Below are positions 30,283-41,261 of a stretch of 64,000 nt of DNA, in pieces; the stretch's first letter is position 1; the number at the start of each line of letters is the position of its first letter. The notes beneath the pieces were generated by a model. The model saw only the letters and a list, made by a program, of their open reading frames with translations, did not search any database and was not told where the DNA came from. The position numbers and the translations under genes were made by a program. Origin of the DNA: Leishmania infantum JPCM5 (Eukaryota; Euglenozoa; Kinetoplastea; Trypanosomatida; Trypanosomatidae); the NCBI RefSeq assembly GCF_000002875.2, contig NC_009420.2, positions 1,650,951 to 1,714,950 on the forward strand. Direction: 5' to 3'.

Positions 30283-32952
30283 ATGAGACCCGTCGCTGCT
30301 TCGGCGTGCTTGTACATGGACGACTCGCGTGGATCAGCTCTGTTTCCGCAACCGAGCACACCTGAGCCGCAGCGCTTCCAATTCCGAAGCCTGCGGTGGT
30401 GCCCGGAGGCACAGACGCCAACGGCCCAGCGTAACGGATCTGTGCCCTATGCAGCGGAGGAGGTGGCCTATATGTATGCTGACGAGGAGGGTGTGCCGCA
30501 TGCGCAGCGCTCCAACGTAGGGCATCTCACGCGGTCGCAGCCGCAGGATGACGGCGCTAGTCCTTGCACACCGCGAACGGTGTGTCAGCCTCGGACGAGG
30601 CAGCGCGCGGAGCTAGCGAGCGCGCATCCCTTTTCCGCCTCACTGCGCACCGCCCATGCGTCCGCTGCTCCCCTGCAGCAGTCGCCGTGCTCATTCATGC
30701 CATCCATCGCGGATGCTCCCGTGGTGCGTCGCACTCGGTCTCTCTCGTGTCCAAGTGCCGATCGATCCGTTGCACCAGCTCGCTGTTCAGTCGGGTACGG
30801 CACCAGCAGTGGAGTAGCAGGGCAAAACATTGGCCGACACACTACCGTATTGAGTGCTGTGCCACCCGCCGGTGTGAAGATGTGTGGCTCGCCGTCCGCT
30901 GTTTCCGCTGCATGCTCGACAGTGCCGTTACACTCGGCGTTGTCTACGACAGCGCACTCGATGGCGAACGAGCAAGGCCGTGCGCTTCCGGAGCGCCACG
31001 ACGGCGTTGATCTGCCCGCTTGCGGAAGCAACGACGCCTTTTTCGCGCACACGTACACCACGCAGCCGTGTGCCACCTCCGCCTCCGTCCCACGGCTCAC
31101 GCGTCTTTCGCTCTCCTCCAGCGGGCACAGCCCTGCTGTGCTGACGAACTGGTCTATTGGCCGCCCGACCACGCTGCGTTGCCGCGACACGGACTCTGAC
31201 GTGCACTGCGATTGGGGCGCCATTCAAGGGGAGGATGAGGCGGAGAAGAAGTCGTTGATCGGTTGTGCGACGCAAGTCTGGCGCGTCTCTGCCGAGGTGC
31301 GGATGCCGCTGCAGTGTTCCCATGGCACAGAGGCGAAAGAGGAGGAGACGTTGCTCGGCGACCCGACCTCGCATGGTGGTGACTACCTGACAAACGGCAG
31401 GGACGTATTTGCGTCCTCGCCACCGATTGCGTGGCAGCCAGCACCGCTCCCGGCGTCTTTTGCGGCCTCCCAGCTCGACCTTTCCGGCTGCGGCCAGGAC
31501 AACGCTGTGCTGCTGAGCGGTGTACCTGTGGCGAGCGCCGAAGAGGAAGCCCACAATGAAAGCCGCGAGGTGACGCGATCGAACGCGATACCGACAACCG
31601 GAGACATTGCGGCCACGAAATCGAACGGTTCCTTTGCCGGCTTGGAGGCTGCACCGCGCAAGGGCTATGCCCGATCCAACAGCGGCACGCCTCCGCGAAG
31701 CGATCTCGGTTCTCCGAACAACGCGGCAAACCTGAAAGCGCAAGGTCGCGCCGCTAATGGAGCGTCTGCAGGTGTCGAACTCGCGTCCCGCGCAGCAGCT
31801 TCGGAGACTAACTCTCACCACTTCGGGGCATCTCTGTGTGCCAACATCGGCAGCGGCTGCAGTGCCCGCTTGGGAATAGCTGCGGAGTGGCGAGACCACA
31901 TGTGTACCGCCACTCCGCAGGGACGGGGCGTGTGGGTGGATGCGCCGGCACAGCTGCGTGGGTCCGAATACCCCCCCTCCACAACAATGGCTGAGGCGGT
32001 TGCCGCGCGGCTGGCGCACATCTCTATCCACACCTCTCCTACCCCAAAGCGACTGGCGTTTGAAGAGGAGGAGCTTGTCGAGAGGGTCAGCGGTGGCGGC
32101 TCGCCGACGCTGATCCCTGCGGTGCGCAATGTTGCGGACGGCGCTGCTCGACGGCGCGCTTGCAACGACGCTTCAGCTGCTCAAGGTGGTGGTGGCTCTA
32201 CTGAAGTCGGCCTCCTGGGTAAAGGCGCCGGGGGCCTGGGCAGCAGCGGCATGCGGTGGGCGTCGGCGTTTGGCGATAGTGGCCATCGTGAGCTGTGTAG
32301 CAGTCACATCCCCAGCGGGCTGCAGCTGCTCCGCTCCCGAAAACGTTGCCTTGCCGAAATGCAAGCGACAGACACGCAGGAAAGGCATGCCGACACGCTG
32401 GCTACCGTAGGTATCAACGACGCACACGATGCAAGTTATCTTGTACCCGATAGGGTCGGTCCTATGAGCTTAGCGACTCCTTTTGAGAACCTAGAGGAGG
32501 AGGGTAGCGACGGCGACGAGGAGGCAGTGAAGAGGCAGAGGCGCGAGGAGCAGCGTCGCACGCGACTGCAGCATCTTCTCCCGGCTTCGCTAAACACGAT
32601 GGATGACCTCATTCCATCTCCGGCGCGAGCTCTTGGGACGGGAGTTGCTCCCTGTTCATTTCTACTCTCCTCGCGCGTGTGTAGCGCCGTGCACGGGATT
32701 CAGTCGGCGCAGGATCAGCAGCATCAACAAGACCGCACCCGAAACGACGATCCGGTTTCGTGGAGTCAGATGAGCAGCATCAGCTACGTGACGCCGGCGT
32801 CGCAGAGCACGTCGATGGGCCTTTGGGGGATGTCAAGCACACTCTCTCAAGACCACCACGGCGGCGCAGTGGTGTGTTCCGTCGGCTCTGGCTCGCAGGT
32901 GTTGACACCGCTCCCAACAAATGTGACGCCGCAGCCATCACGCAAACCGTAG
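30283..32952 (+). CDS. Hypothetical low-complexity protein with many SP/TP sites
   Basis: 889 aa, not recognised. The frame opens upstream at a GTG (30253), but the first ATG after the predicted acceptor is 30283; a second Met lies 11 residues on. It is largely disordered, Ser/Ala/Gly-rich and cysteine-containing, without membrane segments or a known domain. Proline-directed Ser/Thr sites are frequent: PSTPEP near the N-terminus, CTPR, GTPPR and LGSPN in the middle, TSPTPKR near 595, and IPSPA, VTPAS and LTPLP near the end. A charged helical stretch (EEEGSDGDEEAVKRQRREEQRR) lies near 745-765. This suggests a phosphoregulated protein, possibly a CDK or MAPK target, which is an inference from motif density only. 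Confidence 0.7.
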   Translation: MRPVAASACLYMDDSRGSALFPQPSTPEPQRFQFRSLRWCPEAQTPTAQRNGSVPYAAEEVAYMYADEEGVPHAQRSNVGHLTRSQPQDDGASPCTPRTVCQPRTRQRAELASAHPFSASLRTAHASAAPLQQSPCSFMPSIADAPVVRRTRSLSCPSADRSVAPARCSVGYGTSSGVAGQNIGRHTTVLSAVPPAGVKMCGSPSAVSAACSTVPLHSALSTTAHSMANEQGRALPERHDGVDLPACGSNDAFFAHTYTTQPCATSASVPRLTRLSLSSSGHSPAVLTNWSIGRPTTLRCRDTDSDVHCDWGAIQGEDEAEKKSLIGCATQVWRVSAEVRMPLQCSHGTEAKEEETLLGDPTSHGGDYLTNGRDVFASSPPIAWQPAPLPASFAASQLDLSGCGQDNAVLLSGVPVASAEEEAHNESREVTRSNAIPTTGDIAATKSNGSFAGLEAAPRKGYARSNSGTPPRSDLGSPNNAANLKAQGRAANGASAGVELASRAAASETNSHHFGASLCANIGSGCSARLGIAAEWRDHMCTATPQGRGVWVDAPAQLRGSEYPPSTTMAEAVAARLAHISIHTSPTPKRLAFEEEELVERVSGGGSPTLIPAVRNVADGAARRRACNDASAAQGGGGSTEVGLLGKGAGGLGSSGMRWASAFGDSGHRELCSSHIPSGLQLLRSRKRCLAEMQATDTQERHADTLATVGINDAHDASYLVPDRVGPMSLATPFENLEEEGSDGDEEAVKRQRREEQRRTRLQHLLPASLNTMDDLIPSPARALGTGVAPCSFLLSSRVCSAVHGIQSAQDQQHQQDRTRNDDPVSWSQMSSISYVTPASQSTSMGLWGMSSTLSQDHHGGAVVCSVGSGSQVLTPLPTNVTPQPSRKP

Positions 32953-34558
32953 AGAGAGTTGTTTGCCTCTTCACCAACACCAGCAGCGCGCTCGAGAGTT
33001 GTCTTGCACTTACTCGTGCGCATCCCTCGGCCACAGGCTCATGTCGGCGTGTCTCTCACTCTCTCACAGCCACTTTCGCTTTTGTTGTATGTATATATAT
33101 ATATATGTATGTGTGTGTGCGTGTGTGCCAGGGTGCCGCTTCCTTTCGCTCTTTTTTTTTACATTGCGTGTCTCTCTCCATAGGTGCAGGCTGGCCCCTG
33201 ATCAGCCCCTTCTCCCCCTCTTCCCACGCCCAGTGCGTCTGAACGCCGTTGTGCAGTGGACTGGCGCTTTCCGCGCCGCAGTTGCGTTCCGTCTTCTCAC
33301 CTTATTACTACTTTCTTTAGCGTATTCTCACGTCATCTTTACTTCACCACCACCTCGCCTCTCCTCCTTTGAATACTTTGCCCTCTCCCTCTGAGCTGAC
33401 CTAGATTGTGTGTTTCCTTTCGAAAGCCGCCTCTGTCTCCCACCCAACCCCCACACTCCTCTTCGTGTTCTCTTTCTTGTGCTTTCAGCGCCGAGGCAAC
33501 GGAACGGCCGCAAATGACGACAGCGAGGAAGAAAGACGAATGACCCTTGTGGGCACCCACGCAGTCCTCTCCTCTCGTTCTCTCTGCCCACTCCCCTTCC
33601 AGTTATTCGCCTTCGTCAGCGTGATGTTTCCTCTCACGCTGCGCTTCTCTTCCTTTTTGTTGTTCTGCCCTTCTCCATTGCTACATTTTTTGTGTGTTCC
33701 CCTGCACTCGTTAGATCAGTGAGCGCACCGCGCGCCCCCCTCCCTCCCCCCAGCATCGGCGGCTTTGCCTGCTTCTCGCCCATGTCGTGGAACTCAGCAA
33801 GTGCCGACACCCCTCTCGTCTCCCTCCCGCCACACGGATACATCAAGGCCCTACTTTGCCGTTCATTTATGTCAAGGAGTGTGTAAACGACCTTGTGTTT
33901 GTGTATCGCGCTTGTCTTGATGGCCGTTTCTTTACTGTGTTGCCGCGCCCTGGCTGTGCGTTTGCTAGATTTCGGTTCTCGTGAGACCCACAGTCCCGGC
34001 GTCTCTTTTCACCCTGTAGATTCCACACGCAACTCTTGTCGTGCTGTGTGTGTGCGTGTGTGCTTTCCGTTTGGTAGATTGTAGTAGATGCTCACGATTC
34101 ACTCGCGTGTTGGTGCTTGCTTGTTTTGTGTTGTTCTTTGTACACCGAATCACCGAAGTATGGTCTTTCTTTTTTGTGATGTGCGCATCGGCAGATGACA
34201 GGAAGGGCCTGCCCCCTTCCCCTCACTACCCCCCTCCCCCCTCACCACCACCACCACCACGGAGAAACCCGCTTTTACGTTTTATTCTTTTCCGTCCGCA
34301 GAAGAATTCTCCACACCCCACGTCCGAAGAATCAAATAGTCGAAAACAAGTTGTGCGCAGTTTGCAGAACTGCAGCAGCGCGACCCTATCACGAACTGTG
34401 TTGCAGCAGCGGTGAGCGAAAGGGATCCGAGGTGCCTGCCTCTCAGTGCTTGTGCTGTCGCGTTGTATCACTCGCGGTCGGTGCAGGCACCCTGCTTTTT
34501 GCGGGGCGCGAAACGGGGCGGAAACCCCCCAGACAAGATTCATCTCTTGGACTTCATA

Positions 34559-34580
34559 ACACACACACACACACACACAC
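34559..34580 (+). repeat. (AC)11 microsatellite
   Basis: Eleven perfect AC units in the spacer upstream of the RPT6 gene. Confidence 0.95.
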
Positions 34581-34811
34581 GCACACATTTAGTTGTTGAA
34601 ACTTCTGACGCGGCTCTCTTGCCAGGGTGCACCGCAACGGATGGTGCAAGAGTATTATGCGACCGGCAGGACTGCCATTCCGTCATGTGGCCCCTTTGTT
34701 GTGGTTCTACCGTGCTGGAGCGGGGAAGGGGCTGTTGACACTTTTTGCCCACACCGTACTCTACTCTCCATCACATCGCACCACTCATCATCTCGTCTAT
34801 TGAACTTCCAT

Positions 34812-34829
34812 TGTGTGTGTGTGTGTGTG
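34812..34829 (+). repeat. (TG)9 microsatellite
   Basis: Nine perfect TG units in the same spacer. Confidence 0.95.
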
Positions 34830-35352
34830 CCGAACAACCCGGCGGCACCCGCCTGCACGTCCACAAAACTCAAATGCATGCTCATCTACTCACACATGCA
34901 AGAATAAGGAGAACGCTGTATTATCTTTTCCCCCCTCTCATCGAGTTTGCGCTTTTCTCTCTCCCGCTCACCGTCGTTGTTCACATCACCATATCCTTTG
35001 CCGCTGTGTGCGCATCTCTGTGTGACTGCGCGCAGCTTTCGAGGAACGTCATCCGCAGCACACAGACCGGCTTTGTTTTCTCTTCCACGGCGCTCTTCTC
35101 ATCTATCAAAACGCGCACGCGCATTCATACAAAGTTGCGTCTTGTTAGGCATTCCGCTGTCGCACCTGTGAACCGACAAGTAGCCGTGCGCGCCGTCGAT
35201 TCGCCGGCTTGTCGCTCGCCAGATATCAGCACTCAGCAGCTACTTAGTGTTTTTCTTTTGGAGGATTTTCTGGTAGACCGGCATCATTTTTGCTCCATCT
35301 TGGCTGTGCTCTCGTTTCCTTGCCGCCAACACTCCCCCGCAAACATCCAGCC

Positions 35353-36582
35353 ATGCTCGCTGACGTTGCCGCGCCGTCGTCGTCGTCAACGGCGCCGGGG
35401 AGCAACACCGCCGTCTCTGACTACTTTCTTCAAAAGATCCACGAGCTGCGCGCGACGCAGAAGCGAACCCTCGACAATTTCGAGCGCCTCGAAGCCCAGC
35501 GCAATGACCTTAACCGCCGTGTCCGCCACCTCAAGGAGGAGGTGCAGATGCTGCAGGAATCCGGCTCCCTGGTCGTGGACGTTGTCAGAGTAATGGGCAA
35601 GAACAAGGTGCTGGTGAAGGCCGGTTCTGGGCAGGGAAAGATGGTGGTGGATGTGGACAAGTCGGTGGACTTCAAGGACTTGACCCCCAACGCCCGCGTT
35701 GCCCTGCGCAGCGGCACCTCGGCAATCCACTACATTCTGCCCACGAAGGTCGACCCGCTCGTGTCTCTCATGAAGGTCGAGAAGGCTGGCAAGGAGTCGA
35801 CCTATGACGAGATCGGCGGTCTGTCGCGCCAGGTGAAGGAGATCAAGGAAGTGATCGAGCTCCCCGTGAAGCACCCAAAGCTGTTCGAGGCTCTTGGCAT
35901 TGAGCAGCCGAAGGGTGTGCTTCTGTATGGCCCGCCTGGCACCGGTAAGACGCTGCTTGCGCGCGCGGTGGCACACCACACCGACTGCACCTTTATCCGT
36001 GTCAGTGGCGCGGAGCTGGTGCAGAAGTACATCGGCGAGGGTGCCCGCATGGTGCGTGAGTTGTTCGTTATGGCGCGTGAGCACAGCCCCTCAATCATTT
36101 TCATGGATGAAATCGACTCCATCGGCTCCTCGCGCTTGGAGTCGGGCGAGAACGGTGACAGCGAGGTGCAGCGTACCATGCTTGAGCTCCTGAACCAGTT
36201 GGATGGCTTTGAGGCCTCCAAAAACATCAAGGTGATTATGGCGACCAACCGCATGGACATCCTTGACGAGGCGCTGCTGCGCCCTGGTCGCATCGACCGT
36301 AAGATTGAGTTTCCCGCCCCGGACGAAGCAGCCCGCTTTGAGATTCTCAAGATCCACTCGCGCAAGATGAATCTGACACGCGGCATTGACCTCAAGGACA
36401 TTGCCAAGAAAACGTCCAACTGCTCTGGCGCCGAGCTGAAGGCGGTGTGCACCGAGGCAGGCATGTTTGCTCTACGCGAGCGCCGCGTGCACATCACGCA
36501 CGAGGACTTTGTGCTCGCTGTTGCCAAGGTGATGCACAAGGATCAGGACAAGAACGTGTCGTTGAAGAAGATGTGGAAGTAG
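35353..36582 (+). CDS. RPT6: 26S proteasome regulatory ATPase subunit RPT6 (PSMC5/SUG1)
   Basis: 409 aa, normal length for the family. The N-terminal coiled coil (~28-70) leads to an OB domain (~72-135) and then the AAA+ domain. Walker A is GPPGTGKT at 193-200 and the pore loop is KYIGEG at 225-230. Walker B is IIFMDEID at 248-255. The second region of homology is IKVIMATNR at 292-300, followed by LLRPGRID with the arginine fingers. Subunit identity comes from [14 protein letters not shown] and from the C-terminal [10 protein letters not shown], matching the RPT6-type ending rather than the HbYX tail of RPT2, RPT3 and RPT5. It is one of six ATPases that unfold and translocate ubiquitinated substrates into the 20S core. 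ATG 35353 gives the expected N-terminus; the upstream open frame is pyrimidine-rich UTR. Confidence 0.95.
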   Translation: MLADVAAPSSSSTAPGSNTAVSDYFLQKIHELRATQKRTLDNFERLEAQRNDLNRRVRHLKEEVQMLQESGSLVVDVVRVMGKNKVLVKAGSGQGKMVVDVDKSVDFKDLTPNARVALRSGTSAIHYILPTKVDPLVSLMKVEKAGKESTYDEIGGLSRQVKEIKEVIELPVKHPKLFEALGIEQPKGVLLYGPPGTGKTLLARAVAHHTDCTFIRVSGAELVQKYIGEGARMVRELFVMAREHSPSIIFMDEIDSIGSSRLESGENGDSEVQRTMLELLNQLDGFEASKNIKVIMATNRMDILDEALLRPGRIDRKIEFPAPDEAARFEILKIHSRKMNLTRGIDLKDIAKKTSNCSGAELKAVCTEAGMFALRERRVHITHEDFVLAVAKVMHKDQDKNVSLKKMWK

Positions 36583-39500
36583 AAAAATGTAGACGACCGA
36601 AGAAGGCGACAGGAAACCCGTGACCATCTGCTCATGCTGCCATGCACACTGCGAGCGTGTCTGTGTGCGTCTCTTGTACGCCTTCGTCCCGTGATAGTGC
36701 GTGTCACGCAGGCCGGCTGTCTGCCGGGCATACTGCGTTGACGACTCTGCCTCGGCATCCGCCTTCCTTTTCGTCGTGCTCTCGTCATCCCTCTTGTTTT
36801 CAGACGACGTCGAGGTGTCGGCGAAGACTCCCTTGCGTGAACACACGTGCGCGCGTGCAAAAGGATGCGTTTGTGCGTGTGCGTGCGTCTGTGCACCCCG
36901 CGCGCTGCCGCTAAGGTTTTGCGTGGATGGTGCGAAGAGATGTACGCCGCTGCTTCTGCCCTGTTGCCTCCTTTCGGGTGTGTTGAGGGCAATCGTCTCC
37001 TCACAACGTCTTTCCTTTTTTTTTGTTTCGCGCTTGTATGTGTACGTGCCCGCTTGGGTTTGTTCATGTTTCTGTGTGTTGGTGCCCGTGTGTGCTTGTC
37101 TCTCGGCGTTTGCTAGCTGGTGACTTTCAGCGTCCCAAGCAGCTGAAAGGCGAAAGGCGAGCGGGAGAGAGAGAGCGGCAATGGTGGCCGTGACGGCTAT
37201 CGCTCGTGCGTGTGTGCATAGACTGTTTTGTGTTGGGGATGAGGCAGTGGAGCGGGACAGGTGGCAGCCATCACCGAAGAGAATACATGGAAATGAGTGA
37301 CGAAAGTGGAGCTCACCACTGTGAATTGTCTCTCTCTCTCTATGCATACTTCCGAGTGGCCACGCTGCGTCTAGCGGTTGTCGCGGCGCTGGTTTGTGAC
37401 GTACTGGTGGGTGCGTGCCGCTGCCTTCCGCTTGCGTGCCCTCTGCCGCTGCTCGACTCTGTACTACCTCCCTTGCACGATGCCCTCTGGCCGGCCTCTT
37501 CGTCTTCCAGTCCTGTGTGAACTGCGGCGGTGCTGGCTTCGTCTTTTCTGAATTTGTGGGAAGGATGCAAATCGAACAAATCGAAGACAGCCCGGGCGGA
37601 TACACACCGCCACCTGCAATATTCCGCCGTGCTCCGTAGGTTCCGTCTGTGTGCACGGAGGATCTCGTGCATTGGCTCACCTCGCCGCGCTGCGGCACTG
37701 GTCAACTGCCAAGATGAGGGTATGCAAGCCAGAGTGCCGGCAGTCGCTCGAGAGCAGAGAGTGCGGCGTGCTGCTTTTTCGTTGCCGAAGCGCTCACGCT
37801 CCTTTTAGTTGGATGTATTTGTGACGGCAAGGGAGCACTCCCTCTTCATCCTTCGGCTTCCCTTTTCCTTGTTCACAGCGCTGTGCCGCGTGCCGTTTGC
37901 CTTCCTCACGACCTCTACTGTGCCGAACCTGATGCTCTGCCGATTCTCGCCGCTTGCCCAACATCCTGTGTCTTCGCTGCTCCTCTACAACCCCGTCGTG
38001 CTTCTTTGTTTTCTGCTCTTCCTCTCGGCAACATCCGCTCTCTCAACTGTGTTCCTCCACACATTCGCATCGCGCTCCTGCATGTTGGATTGGCGCTCGC
38101 TAAAACTGCTGACGATCACTTTGGGCCTGCGCAGGAGTTCAAACCGCGGACCTCAGTAGTGTAGTCACGGTTCTGCTCGCGTGTGCGTGTGGGTCAAAGA
38201 AAGCGCCACGGACGGAGGGGAAAAAACAAACACAAACAACAAAGGGAAAGCAAACCACAACAGAACGGCAGATTACATAAAGCGGCCTCTTCCACAGCGA
38301 CAGCAACAACCGCAGTCGCATCACTCTCAGCTCCACATTTTCTCTTCCTTTTTTTTTCACACCTTCTCCTAGCCGAGGTTTCTGCGCTCCGCCTTTCTTG
38401 GACTCTCTCATTTCTTCTTCACACCTGATCTGCCCCCTCTCCTTCTTTTTGTTTTCGTGCTTCTTGTCGTGCTCGTGAGCAGATCTAAACGATCCCTTGC
38501 CCCCACTCCTTTTCTTCGCTTACCCTCGCAACGCCACAGGCACACGGATATCGTAAAACAGCAAACACACTGGCAGCCAACAGAGTCGGTGACCGCTTAG
38601 CTGAAGATCGGGGCTCACCTTCGTTTCTTTCGGTCTCTGAGAAGCAACAACATTTTTTTTTCCCGTCTCTTCGGTTGTATTCGTCGCACGCCCATTCGGC
38701 GTGTGTCTGTGGTACTCTTGTTTCTCCTTTTTTTTCGTTCGAGTTGTTGTACGTCTTTACCTCCATCGTTTGTGGATTGTGGTGACATTTTCTTTTTTTT
38801 TTAGTGTGCTTCGCCCTGCCCTCCCTTTCTTTGTTGGTCATCGATTCGAGGCGGTGCGTGCGTTTCTGGGCACACCCTGTATATCTGCCTATGTGAATCA
38901 AGCAAGTTAGGTGAGTGGAAAGCAACACGCCTGACTCGAGAGTCTTTTTGGCGAGAGACGTCGCGCGCGCGTGTGTCGGAAAGATCGGGGATCCGTGTAT
39001 CTCTCTCTATCGCGTTCGTTGAGCGCATTTGCTTGCTCGCATTTTTTCTTTTTTTTTGCGAGGGCGATTTTTCTTCGTCACCTTTGCCCCCCCCCCTATA
39101 CCTCCAACTTCCTCTTCCCCCTTTCTTTGTATTGTTCTCCTGATACTCTTCCTCTGTTTTGTGCTGTGTGTTGTGGTGCTCCTTTGTTTTACGGTTTACG
39201 TCTCCGTGCCTTCGGCTGTGGGTGTTGCGTCACGCTGTTTGTGAGCCGTTTCGTGATTAGTGCGCTCGTGCGCGCGTGTCTCCCTCTCTTTTCCTTGTGT
39301 GTGTGCATGTATGTATGCGTGTATGTGTGACTGTTGTGCGACTCGCTTGGTTGACCTTTGCCAGCTTTGTTGGTGTTCGTTCGTCCACGCGTTTCTCGTT
39401 GTATTTCTCCCGAGGTATCGGTGGAGTCGTCTGACGTCTCCCCAGTTTGCTTCTGTCTTTCCTCTTTTTCGTTCCGTTGCTGTGATTCTCTTTTTGGCGC

Positions 39501-40962
39501 TCTTCCGCTACGTTGCCTCTGCCTCAGTGTTGAACCGAAAACGGAAGGCAGGCTTTCCTTTATTTATTTTTGCTCTGTTTCTCACTCACTCCCGGCCCGT
39601 TGGTGTCTGCGTAGGTGTGTGCCACTGCTGCGTCGTTGTTGGCTTTTCGGAGTCGTGCCCATCAGCTCTTCCCTCCGTCTCTCTCCCCTCTTCGCTTTGA
39701 AGCGCTCTCTACGCGTTCTGGTTGAGTGCTTCGCTCATCTCTTCCCTGGCACCTGTCTCTCTCTGAGTCAACTCCTTTTTTTTCTGGTTATCTCTGATCC
39801 GTCTCATTTGCCGCTGCTGGTGCCGGATTGCATTGCTTGGGTCTCTGCGCGTGTGTGTGTGTGCTGCCGAGCGGTGTCTTAAAGTGTTTTCTAGTCTCTG
39901 GCGTTCTCTGTTACGCCCGCCCATCTGCCCTTGTTCTGCGACACTATTCTCTTTTCACAGCGTGCCCCAACCCCCTCCTACCCCACCCCACCCACGCCCG
40001 CTCCTTTTGTTGTTATCTCTGTTCTCGATTGTGCGAGCGCCGCTTCGTTCTCGTTTGGCGTTTTGACGCTTTATGCGGCTGGAGGCTCTGCCTTCGAAGG
40101 ATTAGGCAGTGATTTTTTGTTCTCGTGTTGCTGTAGCTCATTTTCCAGGTCCTGATTGTGACGCCGTTTTCCTCTTCTTCCTTCCGTTTGTGTCTTTGTG
40201 TGCCCCCGCTACCAACACCACCATCTGCACTGCTCAACTTCTTCATCCATCGGTCGACGCACTTGCTTCCCGTTTACGCCTTCGCTTTTTGTGCTTTCTC
40301 ACGTTTTCTCAGTACCCCCTCCCCGTCTCTCTGAACGCGTGTATGTGTGTAGCTTCTTCTTTGCGTGAGGTGCTTTTGCTCTCTCTCGTGCTCTCGCTTT
40401 CGATTCTCATCGTTGCCCCATTTTCTTCGTCTTTTTTTTTCATCCCTCGTCTGCCGTGTCTCGTGCATTGGTGTGCGTGTGTTGCCGTTGTACGTGTGGT
40501 CTGCTCGCTCTTTATTGTCGGGCCACTCACTTCCTCTCGCGTCTTCCTGTGCCCGCTGTCCGCCTCTCCTCCCCCCTTTTCCTCTCCCACTTTCTTTTCC
40601 TCGCTCTCTCCGTGCAACGACAGCGCTGCCTCGAAGAGCCGTACTAGGATACACGGCTCTCGCATCTGTTCTGCGACCAGCAAGCGGGACATAGTATAAT
40701 CGGCTTTTGTCTGATCTGTAACACAGAAAAGAAAAAAAAACAGAGAAGCAAAGGAGAAGTGAGCGCAGAAGGAGCGTGCTGGGAGGCCCGGGCGTTGCGT
40801 CTTGAAGGCGTCTTTTTCCTTTCTTTTGTATTGCTCTGTTTTGTTTCCTCTCCCCTCTTCCCTCTGTGCGGTTCTTTTTGTCTCCCTTCTGCTCCTCTTC
40901 CCCTCCCCAAAGTCGTCGTTAATGGGTGCTTTATCTGTTCCTCTACTTTCAACCTCGTCCTC

Positions 40963-40965
<3 letters not shown>
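36583..40965. other. Very long pyrimidine-rich intergenic region
   Basis: There is no supported gene across 4.4 kb. The first part (to about 38300) looks like an ordinary 3' UTR/spacer. From ~38300 onward the + strand is overwhelmingly T and C, with T8-T9 tracts near 38349, 38652, 38795, 39040 and 40431. The apparent ORFs here (for example 38971-39330, 39358-39882 and 40109-40699, and 40309-41283 on minus) are Phe/Leu/Ser/Cys-rich or Lys/Glu/Arg-rich by composition alone. Confidence 0.6.

Positions 40966-40995
<30 letters not shown>
40966..40995 (+). repeat. (CTG)10 trinucleotide repeat
   Basis: Ten perfect CTG units lie upstream of the E3 ligase gene, between pyrimidine tracts. They are outside any supported coding region. 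Confidence 0.95.
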
Positions 40996-40999
<4 letters not shown>

Positions 41000-41062
41000 C
41001 CCTCTCTCCATCTCTCACGTTTTTTCTTTTTTTTGCTCTTGTTGATCTTTTTTTTCGTGTAG
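40996..41062 (+). promoter_or_regulatory. Predicted spliced-leader acceptor for HECT E3 gene
   Basis: A long T/C tract ends in CGTGTAG with AG at 41061-41062. The first ATG downstream is 41262, and an in-frame TAG at 41217-41219 closes the frame above it. Confidence 0.5.
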
Positions 41063-41261
41063 CTCGTACTCATTCCTACGGCCCAACCCCAGAGCAAGGG
41101 GTGCGGGCCACTCTCGTGGTTATTCGGCGTTCGAAGGGTGCAGAGCGCATCAAGAGGCACGCCGTTTGCGCGCTTCTTCGGGCTCTGGGTCGGCGTCGAC
41201 GGACAGAACGGCGACATAGAGCCTACCACGCTCTTCTCCATTACACGGAAGCACTGCGGCA

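Larger units (their letters stand above)
32953..35352. other. Intergenic spacer with dinucleotide microsatellites
   Basis: This 2.4-kb T/C-rich spacer contains a short (TA)n tract near 33090-33105, (AC)11 at 34559-34580 and (TG)9 at 34812-34829. TTTTCTTTTGGAG with AG at 35262-35263 is a candidate acceptor for the proteasome ATPase gene; no ATG intervenes before 35353. No gene is supported. Confidence 0.6.

Noticed and set aside
36472..37698. 408-codon minus-strand ORF
   Set aside because: It overlaps the end of RPT6 antisense and a UTR, has no domain and has strongly biased composition.
38971..40699. Plus-strand ORFs of 119, 174 and 196 codons
   Set aside because: They are Phe/Leu/Ser/Cys-rich, as expected from T/C-rich non-coding DNA, with no domain and no codon-usage match to neighbouring genes.
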